Source of the DNA: Brevundimonas nasdae
Lineage (GTDB): Bacteria; Pseudomonadota; Alphaproteobacteria; Caulobacterales; Caulobacteraceae
Reading direction: 5' to 3'
DNA length: 64,000 bases
Assembly: GCF_016654005.1 (NCBI RefSeq)
Contig: NZ_JAEPWN010000014.1
Coordinates: forward strand, 1-64,000
The translations under genes and the position numbers were made by a program. Positions 54,962 to 62,460 of this stretch are shown in pieces. Within the stretch, counting starts at the first letter, position 1; every line of letters begins with the position of its first letter. The notes below the pieces were generated by a model. It did no database searches. It was not told the origin of the DNA and worked only from the letters and a program-made list of their open reading frames with translations.

Positions 54962-56260
54962 TCACAGGATGAAGCGGCTCAGGTCCACGTCCTTGGTCAG
55001 GGCGTTCAGCTTTTCGCGCACGGCGTCGCCGTCGAAGCTGACCGTCTGACCCGACAGGTCCGACGCCTTGAAGCTGGTCTCCTCCAACACCCGCTCCAGC
55101 ACGGTCTGAAGCCGCCGGGCGCCGATGTTCTCAACGGCGGAGTTGGCCGCCACGGCGGCGTCGGCCAGGGCCTCGACCGCATCATCGGTGAAGGTCAGGG
55201 TGACCTCCTCCGTCGCCAGCAGGGCCTGGTTCTGACGGATCAGATTGGCCTCCGGCTCGGTCAGGATGCGCTTGAAGTCGTCGCGCGTCAGGGCTTTCAG
55301 CTCGACCCGGATCGGCAGACGGCCCTGAAGCTCGGGCAGGAGGTCGCTGGGCTTGGCCACATGGAAGGCGCCGGAGGCGATGAACAGCACATGATCCGTC
55401 TTCACCGGCCCGTATTTGGTCGAGACAGTGGTGCCTTCGATCAGGGGCAGCAGATCTCGCTGGACCCCTTCGCGCGACACGTCGGCGCCCGATGCGCCCT
55501 GACGGGCCGCCACCTTGTCGATCTCGTCCAGGAAGACGATGCCCTCGTTTTCGGCCAGCAGCAGGGCCTCCTTGGTCAGGCTGTCCTGATCCAGCAGCTT
55601 GTCGCCCTCTTCGGCGATCAGGGGGGCGGTGGCGTCGCGCACGGTCAGCTTGACCGTCTTGGTGCGCCCGCCGCCCATCTTGCCCAGCATTTCACTGAGG
55701 TTCAGCAGGCCGACATTGCCGCCGGGGATGTCGAGACCCTGGATGGGCGAGGCGGTGTCGGCCAGGGCGATCTCGATCTCCTTGTCGTCCAGTTCGCCGG
55801 CGCGCAGCTTCTTACGGAAACTGTCGCGAGTCGCGGGGCCTGAGCCGGGACCGACCAGGGCGTCCAGGATGCGGTCCTCGGCCGCGCCCTCGGCCCGCGC
55901 CCGGACCTCGCCGCGCCTGCGGTCGCGCACCATGACCAAGGCGCTCTCGACCAGATCACGCATGATCTGATCCACATCGCGGCCGACATAGCCGACCTCG
56001 GTGAACTTGGTCGCCTCGACCTTCAGGAAAGGCGATCCGGCCAGCCTGGCCAGACGCCGGGCGATCTCGGTCTTGCCCACGCCGGTGGGGCCGATCATCA
56101 GGATGTTCTTGGGCGTGACCTCGTCGCGAAGGTCTTCCGGCACGCGCTTCCTGCGCCAGCGGTTGCGCAGGGCGACGGCGACGGCGCGCTTGGCGTCGTC
56201 CTGGCCGACGATATAGCGATCAAGTTCTGAAACGATTTCGCGGGGGGACAGATCAGTCAT
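54962..56260 (-). CDS. hslU: ATP-dependent protease ATPase subunit HslU
   Basis: Unfoldase of the HslUV (ClpYQ) protease. The 432-residue protein shows [21 protein letters not shown] near 18, Walker [18 protein letters not shown] near 55, [13 protein letters not shown] near 84 (pore GYVG loop), Walker [13 protein letters not shown] near 240 and the C-terminal LSRFIL tail that docks in HslV. HslV is not encoded next to it here: a terminator and ppa come upstream. It must lie elsewhere. Confidence 0.96.
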   Translation of the reverse strand: MTDLSPREIVSELDRYIVGQDDAKRAVAVALRNRWRRKRVPEDLRDEVTPKNILMIGPTGVGKTEIARRLARLAGSPFLKVEATKFTEVGYVGRDVDQIMRDLVESALVMVRDRRRGEVRARAEGAAEDRILDALVGPGSGPATRDSFRKKLRAGELDDKEIEIALADTASPIQGLDIPGGNVGLLNLSEMLGKMGGGRTKTVKLTVRDATAPLIAEEGDKLLDQDSLTKEALLLAENEGIVFLDEIDKVAARQGASGADVSREGVQRDLLPLIEGTTVSTKYGPVKTDHVLFIASGAFHVAKPSDLLPELQGRLPIRVELKALTRDDFKRILTEPEANLIRQNQALLATEEVTLTFTDDAVEALADAAVAANSAVENIGARRLQTVLERVLEETSFKASDLSGQTVSFDGDAVREKLNALTKDVDLSRFIL

Positions 56261-56320
56261 GGCGTCCAGATAGGACGCCGGGAAGCGAAGCGGGAGGGGG
56301 CAGGGCGTCGCGCAGCAAAA

Positions 56321-56347
56321 AGGCGTCCTCCGGAACGGAGAACGCCT
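56321..56347 (-). terminator. Rho-independent terminator of ppa
   Basis: On the minus strand the stem AGGCGTTCTCCG / CGGAGGACGCCT has a short loop and is followed by TTTTTGC. It lies 28 nt after the ppa stop. Confidence 0.88.
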
Positions 56348-56375
56348 CGATGCGTCTGTCGCTGTCGTCGCCCGA

Positions 56376-56936
56376 TCAGGCGGCGTTGGCGGCCTTCTTC
56401 TTGGCCAGCTTGTCCTGGTGGGCCTTCATGCCGGCCTCGATCAGGGCGGCGGCTTCGCCTGCGTCGCCCCAGCCCTTGACGGTGACCGACTTGCCCTTCT
56501 CCAGATCCTTGTAGCGGGTGAAGAAGTGTTCGATCTGCTCGATCAGGATGGCCGGCAGCTGACGATAGCTGGCGACGTCGGTGTAATAGGGGTTCAGCTT
56601 GTCGACCGGCACAGCCAGGATCTTCTCGTCGCCGCCAGCTTCGTCTTCCATCAGCAGGACGCCGATGGGGCGCGAGCGGATGACGCAGCCCGGAACGACC
56701 GGCGTCGGGTTCAGCACGATCACGTCGCAGGGGTCGCCGTCATCCGACAGGGTGTGCGGGATGAAGCCGTAGTTGCCCGGATAGTACATGGCGGTGTGCA
56801 GGAAGCGGTCGACGAACAGGGCGCCGGAGTCCTTGTCCATCTCATACTTCACCGGCAGGCCGCCCTGCGGGATTTCGATGACGACGTTGACGTCCCAGGG
56901 AGCGTTGGGGCCGACCGGAATGGCGTCGAGGTTCAT
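56376..56936 (-). CDS. ppa: Inorganic pyrophosphatase
   Basis: Hydrolyses pyrophosphate to phosphate, driving biosynthetic reactions. The 186-residue family I enzyme shows [19 protein letters not shown] near 21 (active-site Glu and Lys), [25 protein letters not shown] near 51 with the Asp-x-Asp-Pro-x-Asp metal motif, and [16 protein letters not shown] near 154. Length is normal. Confidence 0.96.
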   Translation of the reverse strand: MNLDAIPVGPNAPWDVNVVIEIPQGGLPVKYEMDKDSGALFVDRFLHTAMYYPGNYGFIPHTLSDDGDPCDVIVLNPTPVVPGCVIRSRPIGVLLMEDEAGGDEKILAVPVDKLNPYYTDVASYRQLPAILIEQIEHFFTRYKDLEKGKSVTVKGWGDAGEAAALIEAGMKAHQDKLAKKKAANAA

Positions 56937-57063
56937 GGCGATCTTCTGCTGCGACTGCGAAATTCAAAAGGCGAGGGGTGATAGGCCCCACAGGCCGTCA
57001 CGGCAAGCGCGACTTTGGGCGACGGGCTTGCGCGGCGACGGCGACTGAGGCCAATCATGCCGC

Positions 57064-57747
57064 ATGACCTGGTTCGATTGGGCCGCTCTGGCGCTCTTTT
57101 TCATCTGTTGGCTCGGCTACGGGCCGATCCTGAAGTTCATCGGCCGCCACGGCGGTTCGCTGAATGACGACATGATCCACGTCCGGCGCGCCTGGATGAC
57201 CTCGATGACCCATCGCGAGCTGAAGCTGATCGACAGCCAGCTGATGGGCCATTCGATCAATTCGGCCTCATTCTTCGCCTCGACCAATCTTCTGCTGATC
57301 GCTGCGGTGGCGGGCATATTGTTCGGCGGCGAGGCCGCGTTGAAGGGGTTCGCCTTCGTCGGCGCCGAACAGGTGCCGGTGCGGATGCTGGAGGCCAAGC
57401 TGGCCCTGGTGCTGATCTGTCTGGCGCGCGGCTTCCTCGATTTCATCTGGGCTCTGCGTCAGATGAACTACACCCTGGCCATGATCGGCGCCGCGCCGGA
57501 AATCCATCAGGAGACGGATCGCAAGGCGTTCAGCGCCGCCGCCGCCGAACTGTTGAATCCGGCCCTCAGTTCATTCAGCCAGGGCGTGCGGGGCTATTAT
57601 TTCGCCCTGGCGGCGGCGGCCTGGCTGTTCGGTCCGCTGTGGCTGGCGTTGGGGGTGGCCTCTTCGTTCAGCCTGTTGATCTATCGCCAGGAGGCGTCGC
57701 CCGCCGCACGCGCCATCCGCAGCGCCCGCCGATTGCTGGGTGATTAG
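57064..57747 (+). CDS. DUF599 family membrane protein
   Basis: A 227-residue inner-membrane protein of the DUF599 family. It opens with a helix (WAALALFFICWLGYGPIL) and has RRAWMTSMTHRELKLIDSQLMGH near 40, the family's best-known block, then helices near 75, 115 and 180 and a basic C-terminus. Function is unknown. It is divergent from ppa with a 127-nt gap. Confidence 0.85.
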   Translation: MTWFDWAALALFFICWLGYGPILKFIGRHGGSLNDDMIHVRRAWMTSMTHRELKLIDSQLMGHSINSASFFASTNLLLIAAVAGILFGGEAALKGFAFVGAEQVPVRMLEAKLALVLICLARGFLDFIWALRQMNYTLAMIGAAPEIHQETDRKAFSAAAAELLNPALSSFSQGVRGYYFALAAAAWLFGPLWLALGVASSFSLLIYRQEASPAARAIRSARRLLGD

Positions 57748-57753
57748 GGGCTT

Positions 57754-57771
57754 ATTTCGCAAGTGCGAAAT
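57754..57771. other. Perfect 8-bp palindrome after the DUF599 gene
   Basis: ATTTCGCA and TGCGAAAT flank AG. It lies 7 nt after the stop. It could be a weak terminator (no T-run) or a regulator site for the downstream sRNA region. Confidence 0.5.
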
Positions 57772-57803
57772 GAATGGATTCAGGCCTTTGCAAAACCGAA
57801 CCG

Positions 57804-57817
57804 TGTTAGCGATAACA
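57804..57817. promoter_or_regulatory. LacI-family-like operator upstream of the sRNA
   Basis: TGTTAGCGATAACA at 57804-57817 is a 14-bp near-palindrome whose halves TGTTA/TAACA are exact. Operators of LacI/GalR-type sugar regulators commonly read TGTTAGCGCTAACA. It lies about 50 nt before the -35 of the sRNA promoter. Two TTTGCAAAACCG-type repeats (57788-57798 and 57822-57832) flank it. Confidence 0.45.
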
Positions 57818-57865
57818 ATAATGCAAAACCGTTACACAGCGTGACATCAAAACCGCTGATTGGGC

Positions 57866-57893
57866 TTGACCCATTGTGCATCGCAACCTAGAT
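57866..57893 (+). promoter_or_regulatory. Promoter of the candidate sRNA
   Basis: TTGACC at 57866-57871 and CTAGAT at 57888-57893 are separated by 16 nt. CTAGAT fits the Caulobacter -10 core (CTANAW). Transcription would begin at about 57899-57901. Confidence 0.6.
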
Positions 57894-57898
57894 TGACC

Positions 57899-57985
57899 TT
57901 CGACGCCTCCGGGCGTCTTGCCCTTCCTGGGCGTTTCCTCCCTATAGACTTTATATGCCGCGTCCTCGGACGCGGCTTTTTTTTT
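57899..57985 (+). ncRNA. Candidate trans-acting small RNA with CU-rich loops
   Basis: An approximately 86-nt RNA with three stems: GACGCC/GGCGTC with loop TCCG (57902-57917), GCCC/GGGC with loop TTCCT (57920-57932), an unpaired GTTTCCTCCC stretch, and the terminator GCCGCGTCC/GGACGCGGC (57957-57976) followed by nine T. CU-rich exposed segments match ribosome-binding sites and are typical of alphaproteobacterial base-pairing sRNAs such as the mmgR/suhB-type family (assignment tentative). No ORF of note lies in it. The neighbouring gene on the minus strand ends at 57999 without a T-run, so the terminator belongs to this plus-strand RNA. Confidence 0.75.
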
Positions 57986-57998
57986 GACTTATCGCCGA

Positions 57999-58880
57999 TC
58001 AGTCGGCCCAGCGCTGGGCGCACAGGGCGGCGATCACCCGCATCAGGGCCTTGTGCGTGCGGCCATAGGCGGCGTTGGGCCTCAGGGTCGCCTCATCCAG
58101 ATAAAGCCCTCGACTGAGTTCGATCTGGATCGCCTCGAAACCCTCCTCCGGCCGTCCCCAGCTATGGGTGGACCAGCCTCCGGCATAGGGGTGGTTCAGC
58201 GCCACACGCCAGCCCAGACCTTCGAACAGGCTTCGCAGCGTCCGCGTCAGTCTGGCGTCGCACGACGACCCGTGCCGGTCGCCCAGCACCACTTCAGCCC
58301 CGACGGCCCGGGACGGCATCGAATGCCAGTCGATCAGCAGGGCGCGCCCATGACGGGCGCGCGCCGCCTGCATCAGGTCGCTGAGGGCGGCGTGATAGGG
58401 TGCGTGCGCCGTCTCGATCCGGCGTTCAGCCTCGGCGCGGGGCAGAGTGCGGTCATAGAGCCGGGCGCCGTCCCCGCCCAGCCGGGGGATCACCCCGAAG
58501 CCAGCGGCGGTCTTCAGGCCGACCGGCCCCTCCACGCCGTCGATCAGCGTCGGATCCAGCTCGTCAGGGTCGCGGTTCAGGTCGACATAGGCGCGGCCGA
58601 TGCGGCTTTCGATCAGCGGCGCGCCCTGCGACGGGCCGCTGGCGACCAGGGCGGCGACCAGGGCGTCCTCGGCGCTGCGAAGGCTGTGCTGCGTGAGGCC
58701 GGGCGCGGGGTTCATGTCGGCGGGGTAGCGGTCGCCCGAATGGGGCGAGGCGAACACCAGCGGAAGCCCGCGCGCCGTCTCGGGCGGCCGGGTGATGGTG
58801 AAACTGGCCGCGCCCTCGGTCATATTCCCCGCATAGCGGGTTTCGCTGTGGAGGGAAGTCGGCTGATCGGTGAATTTCAT
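57999..58880 (-). CDS. N-formylglutamate amidohydrolase family protein
   Basis: A 293-residue zinc amidohydrolase of the HutG/FGase family, releasing formate from N-formylglutamate in histidine breakdown. Marks: VFASPHSGDRYPADM near 43 (zinc His), VDLNRDPDELDP near 99, LLIDWHSMPS near 180 and HPYAGGWSTHSWGRPEEGFEAIQIELSR near 230. No other hut gene is adjacent, so its substrate could be another N-acyl compound. It is divergent from cpdR by 57 nt. Confidence 0.87.
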   Translation of the reverse strand: MKFTDQPTSLHSETRYAGNMTEGAASFTITRPPETARGLPLVFASPHSGDRYPADMNPAPGLTQHSLRSAEDALVAALVASGPSQGAPLIESRIGRAYVDLNRDPDELDPTLIDGVEGPVGLKTAAGFGVIPRLGGDGARLYDRTLPRAEAERRIETAHAPYHAALSDLMQAARARHGRALLIDWHSMPSRAVGAEVVLGDRHGSSCDARLTRTLRSLFEGLGWRVALNHPYAGGWSTHSWGRPEEGFEAIQIELSRGLYLDEATLRPNAAYGRTHKALMRVIAALCAQRWAD

Positions 58881-58937
58881 CGCCAGTTTACTGTTGCGGG
58901 CCTAGCGTGAGGGCCTGGTCCTCGGGGAAAAATCGAC

Positions 58938-59294
58938 ATGGCGCGCATCCTTCTGGCTGAAGACGACAGTTCTCTGCGCGGTTTCCTGACCCGTGCGCTG
59001 GAGCGCGCCGGTCATCAGGTGATCGACTGCGAGAACGGCGACGACGCCATCGACGCCCTGGAGCACGGCCCCTATGACCTGCTGCTGACCGACATCGTCA
59101 TGCCGGGCGCGGACGGCATAGAGGTCGCCCGCGTCGCCGCCGCCCGCCAGCCGGGCCTGCGCATCATGTTCATCACCGGCTTCGCCGCCGTCGCCCTGAC
59201 CGCCGCCCAGGCCTCGCCCCAGGCCAAGGTCCTGTCAAAGCCCGTCCACCTGCGCGATCTCGTCAACGAGGTTGAGCGGATGGTGGCCGCCTGA
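58938..59294 (+). CDS. cpdR: Single-domain response regulator CpdR
   Basis: A 118-residue receiver with no output domain. Acidic pocket at residues 8-9 (LAEDDSS), phospho-acceptor Asp52 in LLTDIVMPGADGIE, Thr/Ala pocket in FITGFAAVAL and Lys100-type switch in LSKPVHL. Unphosphorylated CpdR brings ClpXP to the cell pole and primes substrate delivery. CckA, encoded 8 kb upstream, is its kinase by way of ChpT. Length and the C-terminal ERMVAA tail fit CpdR. Followed by a T-rich gap before tRNA-Val. Confidence 0.93.
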   Translation: MARILLAEDDSSLRGFLTRALERAGHQVIDCENGDDAIDALEHGPYDLLLTDIVMPGADGIEVARVAAARQPGLRIMFITGFAAVALTAAQASPQAKVLSKPVHLRDLVNEVERMVAA

Positions 59295-59348
59295 TGGTTT
59301 GATTTAACAAGGTTTTTTGAGAAAACTCATTTCAGCGGCCAAAGCCGC

Positions 59349-59377
59349 TTGATGCGGGCGGATCGTGCAGCTATACG
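59349..59377 (+). promoter_or_regulatory. Promoter of tRNA-Val
   Basis: TTGATG at 59349-59354 and TATACG at 59372-59377, 17 nt apart. Transcription would begin about 59384. An inverted repeat CTCTCGG/CCGAGAG (59391-59409) precedes the tRNA and may guide 5' processing. Confidence 0.65.
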
Positions 59378-59419
59378 ACCGGCCTTCCCGCTCTCGGACT
59401 TGCCGAGAGCCGCCACGGC

Positions 59420-59494
<75 letters not shown>

Positions 59495-59681
59495 TCTCTT
59501 TCCCAGATTTTTGGAACTGCTTCCCCTCCGGGAGAGCGTGCCGTCCATGAAACGCTCCCCCGCCCAGGTCATCGCCGACCAATCGCTGAGCGCGCTTCCT
59601 TCATGTCGTTAGGGCTGTGGTGCCCATTGACCCTGGTGATCAGCCCCTCGCTGGTCCGACTCGCCAAAGCCCGTGCCGATT

Positions 59682-59870
59682 TCACGTCCCACGGTCGAGG
59701 ATGACATAGCGGGCCTCTTGGCCCTTTCGTTCGCGCAGATAGAGGCGCGGGGGTTGGGGCGGGACGCGGCACAGTTCCCTCATCGCTTCAATGGCGGTCA
59801 GAGTGGTGAAATCCTTGTTGCCGATCCGCTCTATGACCAGGCGCCCACGGCTGGCCTCCAGTAGCAGGGT
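59682..59870 (-). pseudogene. Remnant of a small HTH/excisionase-like gene
   Basis: The minus-strand reading ending at 59682 contains TLLLEASRGRLVIERIGNKDF followed closely by TTLTAIEAMRELCRV, then Pro/Arg-rich sequence. It resembles the short HTH proteins of alphaproteobacterial integrative elements (excisionase-like). The upstream part of the frame has no conserved start. The match is by pattern only, so the exact family is uncertain. Confidence 0.4.
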
Positions 59871-59900
59871 GCGCACCGAGACGGAGCCGTAAGAAGCGCT

Positions 59901-60060
59901 CAACTGCGCGGTGCCCGAGACCTTTTGAATCTGTCGGAGCGCACAGGGCTGGCCGTCAACACCATCAAGCGCGCCGAAGCGACGAACGACTTCGCGTCGA
60001 TCAACCGCGCAAACGCCAACCTGTTGGTCACAGTGCTTCAAAACTTGGGGGGCGCTGACG
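59901..60060 (+). pseudogene. Remnant of an XRE-type helix-turn-helix gene
   Basis: In the frame from CAA 59901 the reading is QLRGARDLLNLSERTGLAVN followed by TIKRAEATNDFASI and NRANANLLVTVLQNLG. This is the usual XRE pattern (AxxLLxxSQxxLA...xTIKRxE) of short alphaproteobacterial regulators. There is no start codon before the conserved part and the sequence drifts after it. Reading on toward 60188 gives nothing familiar. With the opposite-strand remnant above, it marks positions 59495-60215 as decayed accessory DNA. At 59529-59560 an imperfect stem (GGGAGAGCGT/ACGCTCCC) may end the tRNA transcript. Confidence 0.55.
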
Positions 60061-60215
60061 ACACGATTGGGGCAGGCTTCAGACACGCCCGCGTTTGCAC
60101 GACGTCGAAGTGGGGAGTGAGGCCAACCAAACGCCAGAATCGGTCGTTGTCGATAACCGTATTGAGCCTTGCCTCCCGCTTCGCTTGACTCCCCCAGGGG
60201 GTTGGCGCGCATATA

Positions 60216-60230
60216 GAACAAATGAGGAAC
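60216..60230 (+). promoter_or_regulatory. SOS box (LexA site) of the imuAB-dnaE2 operon
   Basis: GAAC-N7-GAAC at 60216-60230, i.e. GTTC-N7-GTTC on the other strand, is a perfect alphaproteobacterial LexA site. The imuA ATG (60222-60224) lies inside it, so the bound repressor would sit on the start codon. TATAGA at 60212-60217 is a plausible -10 and overlaps the box. Confidence 0.88.
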
Positions 60231-61010
60231 ATTTGTTCACAGCCTGACGCTTTGACAGCGCTGAAGACTCGCCTGGAGGCCCTGGATCGGGCCGGCGGTC
60301 GTCGCGTTGGAGCGGGCGTGCGCGCGGGAAGCGACGACGCCTTCGCGCCGTTAGCCACGGGTGTTCTGCATGATCTTTATGCCGCCGCCCCTGCCGACGC
60401 GGCGGCGGTCAACGCCTTTGGGCTGGGCATGGCGCTGCGGGCGGCGGCGGGGCGTCCCATCGTCTGGGGCCTGCATGAGATGATGACCCAGGAGGCGGGA
60501 CGGCCGCACGGTCCGGGCCTGCATGAGATGGGCCTGTCGCCGCGCGATCTGCTGCTGGTGCGGACGCGCGACGTGCAGACCCTGTTGGCCGTGGGCGAAG
60601 AAGCCCTGCGCAGTCCCGCCGTGGGCGCCGTGCTGCTGAGCGCCTGGGGCGAGGCCAGGGCCTTCAGCCTGACGGCCAGCCGGCGGCTGGCGCTGGCGGC
60701 CGAGACGGGCGGCGCGACCGTGTTTCTGGCGCGAGCTGGCGCCGCCCCCTGCCCTAGCGCGGCCGAGACCCGCTGGTCGGTGGGTTCTTACGCTTCGGAA
60801 CCTCTGGAAGGCGGGGCGCCGGGGCGGCCGTCTTTTTCGGCGACCCTGCTGCGGCGGCGCGGCGGCGGGGCGACCGGAAACTGGATCATGGAGTGGGATC
60901 GTGAACAACGAACCTTCCGTCTGCCCGCGCCGCTATCTGGCGGTCTGGTTCCCCTGGCTGCCCAGCGACCGGCTGCGGCGCCAGGAGCAGCGGCACGACG
61001 CGCCGCCTGA
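60222..61010 (+). CDS. imuA: SOS mutagenesis protein ImuA
   Basis: A 262-residue RecA-like/SulA-like partner of ImuB and DnaE2 in error-prone repair. LGMALRAAAGRPIVWGLHEM near 84, GLSPRDLLLVRTRDVQTLLAVGEEAL near 107 and VLLSAWGEARAFSLTASRRL near 142 fit the family, which keeps the RecA fold but has lost the Walker motifs. ATG 60222 lies in the SOS box, which implies a near-leaderless mRNA or a start downstream (TTG 60252 is in frame). It overlaps imuB by 110 nt. Confidence 0.9.
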   Translation: MRNICSQPDALTALKTRLEALDRAGGRRVGAGVRAGSDDAFAPLATGVLHDLYAAAPADAAAVNAFGLGMALRAAAGRPIVWGLHEMMTQEAGRPHGPGLHEMGLSPRDLLLVRTRDVQTLLAVGEEALRSPAVGAVLLSAWGEARAFSLTASRRLALAAETGGATVFLARAGAAPCPSAAETRWSVGSYASEPLEGGAPGRPSFSATLLRRRGGGATGNWIMEWDREQRTFRLPAPLSGGLVPLAAQRPAAAPGAAARRAA

Positions 61011-62460
61011 GAATGCGCCGCCCGTCGTGCTTGCTGAGAAGATCAAGGGCGCGCTGAGGCTTGCGGCTGTTGATCCGGCCGCAGCGCGAGCGGGACTGTC
61101 CCCCGGCCTGGCCCTGGCCGATGCGCGAGCGCGGACCCCCGCCCTACGCGTCGTCACTCATCGACCGGATCTCGACGACGCCCTGCTGGGGCGGGTGTTG
61201 GAGGATTTCGGCCGCTTCACCCCCATGATCGCGCTCGACCCGCCGCACGGTCTGATGCTGGACGTGACCGGCTGCGCCCACCTGTTCGGCGGCGAAGCAG
61301 ACCTGATCCGGACAATCCAGACACGCGCCGACCGCGCCGGGCTTCAAACCCGGTGCGCGCTGGCCGGAACGCCCCAGGCTGCGCGCGCCTTGACCCGTTT
61401 CGGACCCGGCGGCCAGTTCAAGCCCGGTCAGGACCGCGCCGCCGCGCGCCGCCTGCCCGTCGCGGCGCTGGAGTTGCCGGATAAGGAGGAACAGGCTCTG
61501 CGCCGCGCCGGGCTGAAACGTCTGGCCGATCTGGACGACCGCCCTCGCGCGCCCCTGGCCGCCCGCTTCGGCGCCGACTTCCCGGCCCGGTTGGCGCGGG
61601 TTCTGGGCGACGAGGACATGCGCATCACCCCGCATCGCCCGCCCGCGCCCGTGGTCGTCGACCGCATCTTCTTCGAGCCGATCTCGGCGCCCGAGGACAT
61701 CGAACGGGTTCTGTCCGACCTGCTGGTCGAGACCATGGACCGGCTGGATCAGACGGGCCTGGGCGGCCGCGCCTTTGAGGCCGGCTTCTATCGCGTGGAC
61801 GGCGAGACGCGCCGGATCGTCGTCCGCACCGGCTGCCCGACCCGCGACGCCCCCGCGACCCTGCGGCTGTTTCGTGAGCGGATGGCGGCTTTGGCCGCCC
61901 CGCTGGATCCCGGCTTCGGCTTCGATCAGATGCGGATGTCCGCGCCCTGGACCCAGGTGCTGGCGCTCACCCAGCAGGGGCTGGAGCGCGAGGCGCCCGG
62001 CGATGAGGCCTTCAGCCTTCTGGTCGACCGGCTGACCGCGCGTCTGGGACCGGAGGCGGTGCTGCGCTTCGAACCCTTCGCCTCGCACATTCCCGAACGC
62101 GCCGCGCGGCTGCTCCCGGCCGCCGCCCGTCATGGCGACGAGACCTGGCCCGACCTCGATCCCGACGATCCGCCCCTGCGCCCGTTGCAGGTGTTCGACC
62201 CGCCCCAGCCGGTGGAAACCCTGGCCGAGGTGCCCGACGGCTATCCGCTGAAGTTCCGTTGGCGCCGCGTCCTGCACGAAGTGACGCGCGCCGAGGGGCC
62301 CGAACGGATCAGCGGCGAATGGTGGCGTGCGCCGGGCCAACGCACTCGCGACTACTACCGGGTTGAAGACCGCGAAGGCCGCCGTTTCTGGCTGTTCCGC
62401 CAGGGGCTCTATGGAGAAACGCTCGAACCGCGCTGGTTCATCCACGGCCTGTTCGCATGA
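60901..62460 (+). CDS. imuB: Y-family polymerase-like protein ImuB
   Basis: A 519-residue pseudo-polymerase that recruits DnaE2 and binds the beta clamp. The Y-family fold shows LAVWFPWLPSDRL near 13 where active enzymes have Asp-x-Asp; the catalytic acids are absent as in known ImuB. PHGLMLDVTGCAHLFGGEADL near 114, the little-finger domain and a C-terminal extension with KFRWRRVLHEV near 453 follow. A GTG start at 60901 overlaps imuA; its stop overlaps the dnaE2 ATG. Confidence 0.92.
   Translation: MNNEPSVCPRRYLAVWFPWLPSDRLRRQEQRHDAPPENAPPVVLAEKIKGALRLAAVDPAAARAGLSPGLALADARARTPALRVVTHRPDLDDALLGRVLEDFGRFTPMIALDPPHGLMLDVTGCAHLFGGEADLIRTIQTRADRAGLQTRCALAGTPQAARALTRFGPGGQFKPGQDRAAARRLPVAALELPDKEEQALRRAGLKRLADLDDRPRAPLAARFGADFPARLARVLGDEDMRITPHRPPAPVVVDRIFFEPISAPEDIERVLSDLLVETMDRLDQTGLGGRAFEAGFYRVDGETRRIVVRTGCPTRDAPATLRLFRERMAALAAPLDPGFGFDQMRMSAPWTQVLALTQQGLEREAPGDEAFSLLVDRLTARLGPEAVLRFEPFASHIPERAARLLPAAARHGDETWPDLDPDDPPLRPLQVFDPPQPVETLAEVPDGYPLKFRWRRVLHEVTRAEGPERISGEWWRAPGQRTRDYYRVEDREGRRFWLFRQGLYGETLEPRWFIHGLFA

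Noticed and set aside
57754-57771. Palindrome ATTTCGCA-AG-TGCGAAAT as a chromosome dimer resolution (dif-like) site
   Set aside because: The halves resemble Xer arms, but a dif site needs about 28 bp with a 6-nt centre and the spacing here is 2 nt. No Xer gene is near.
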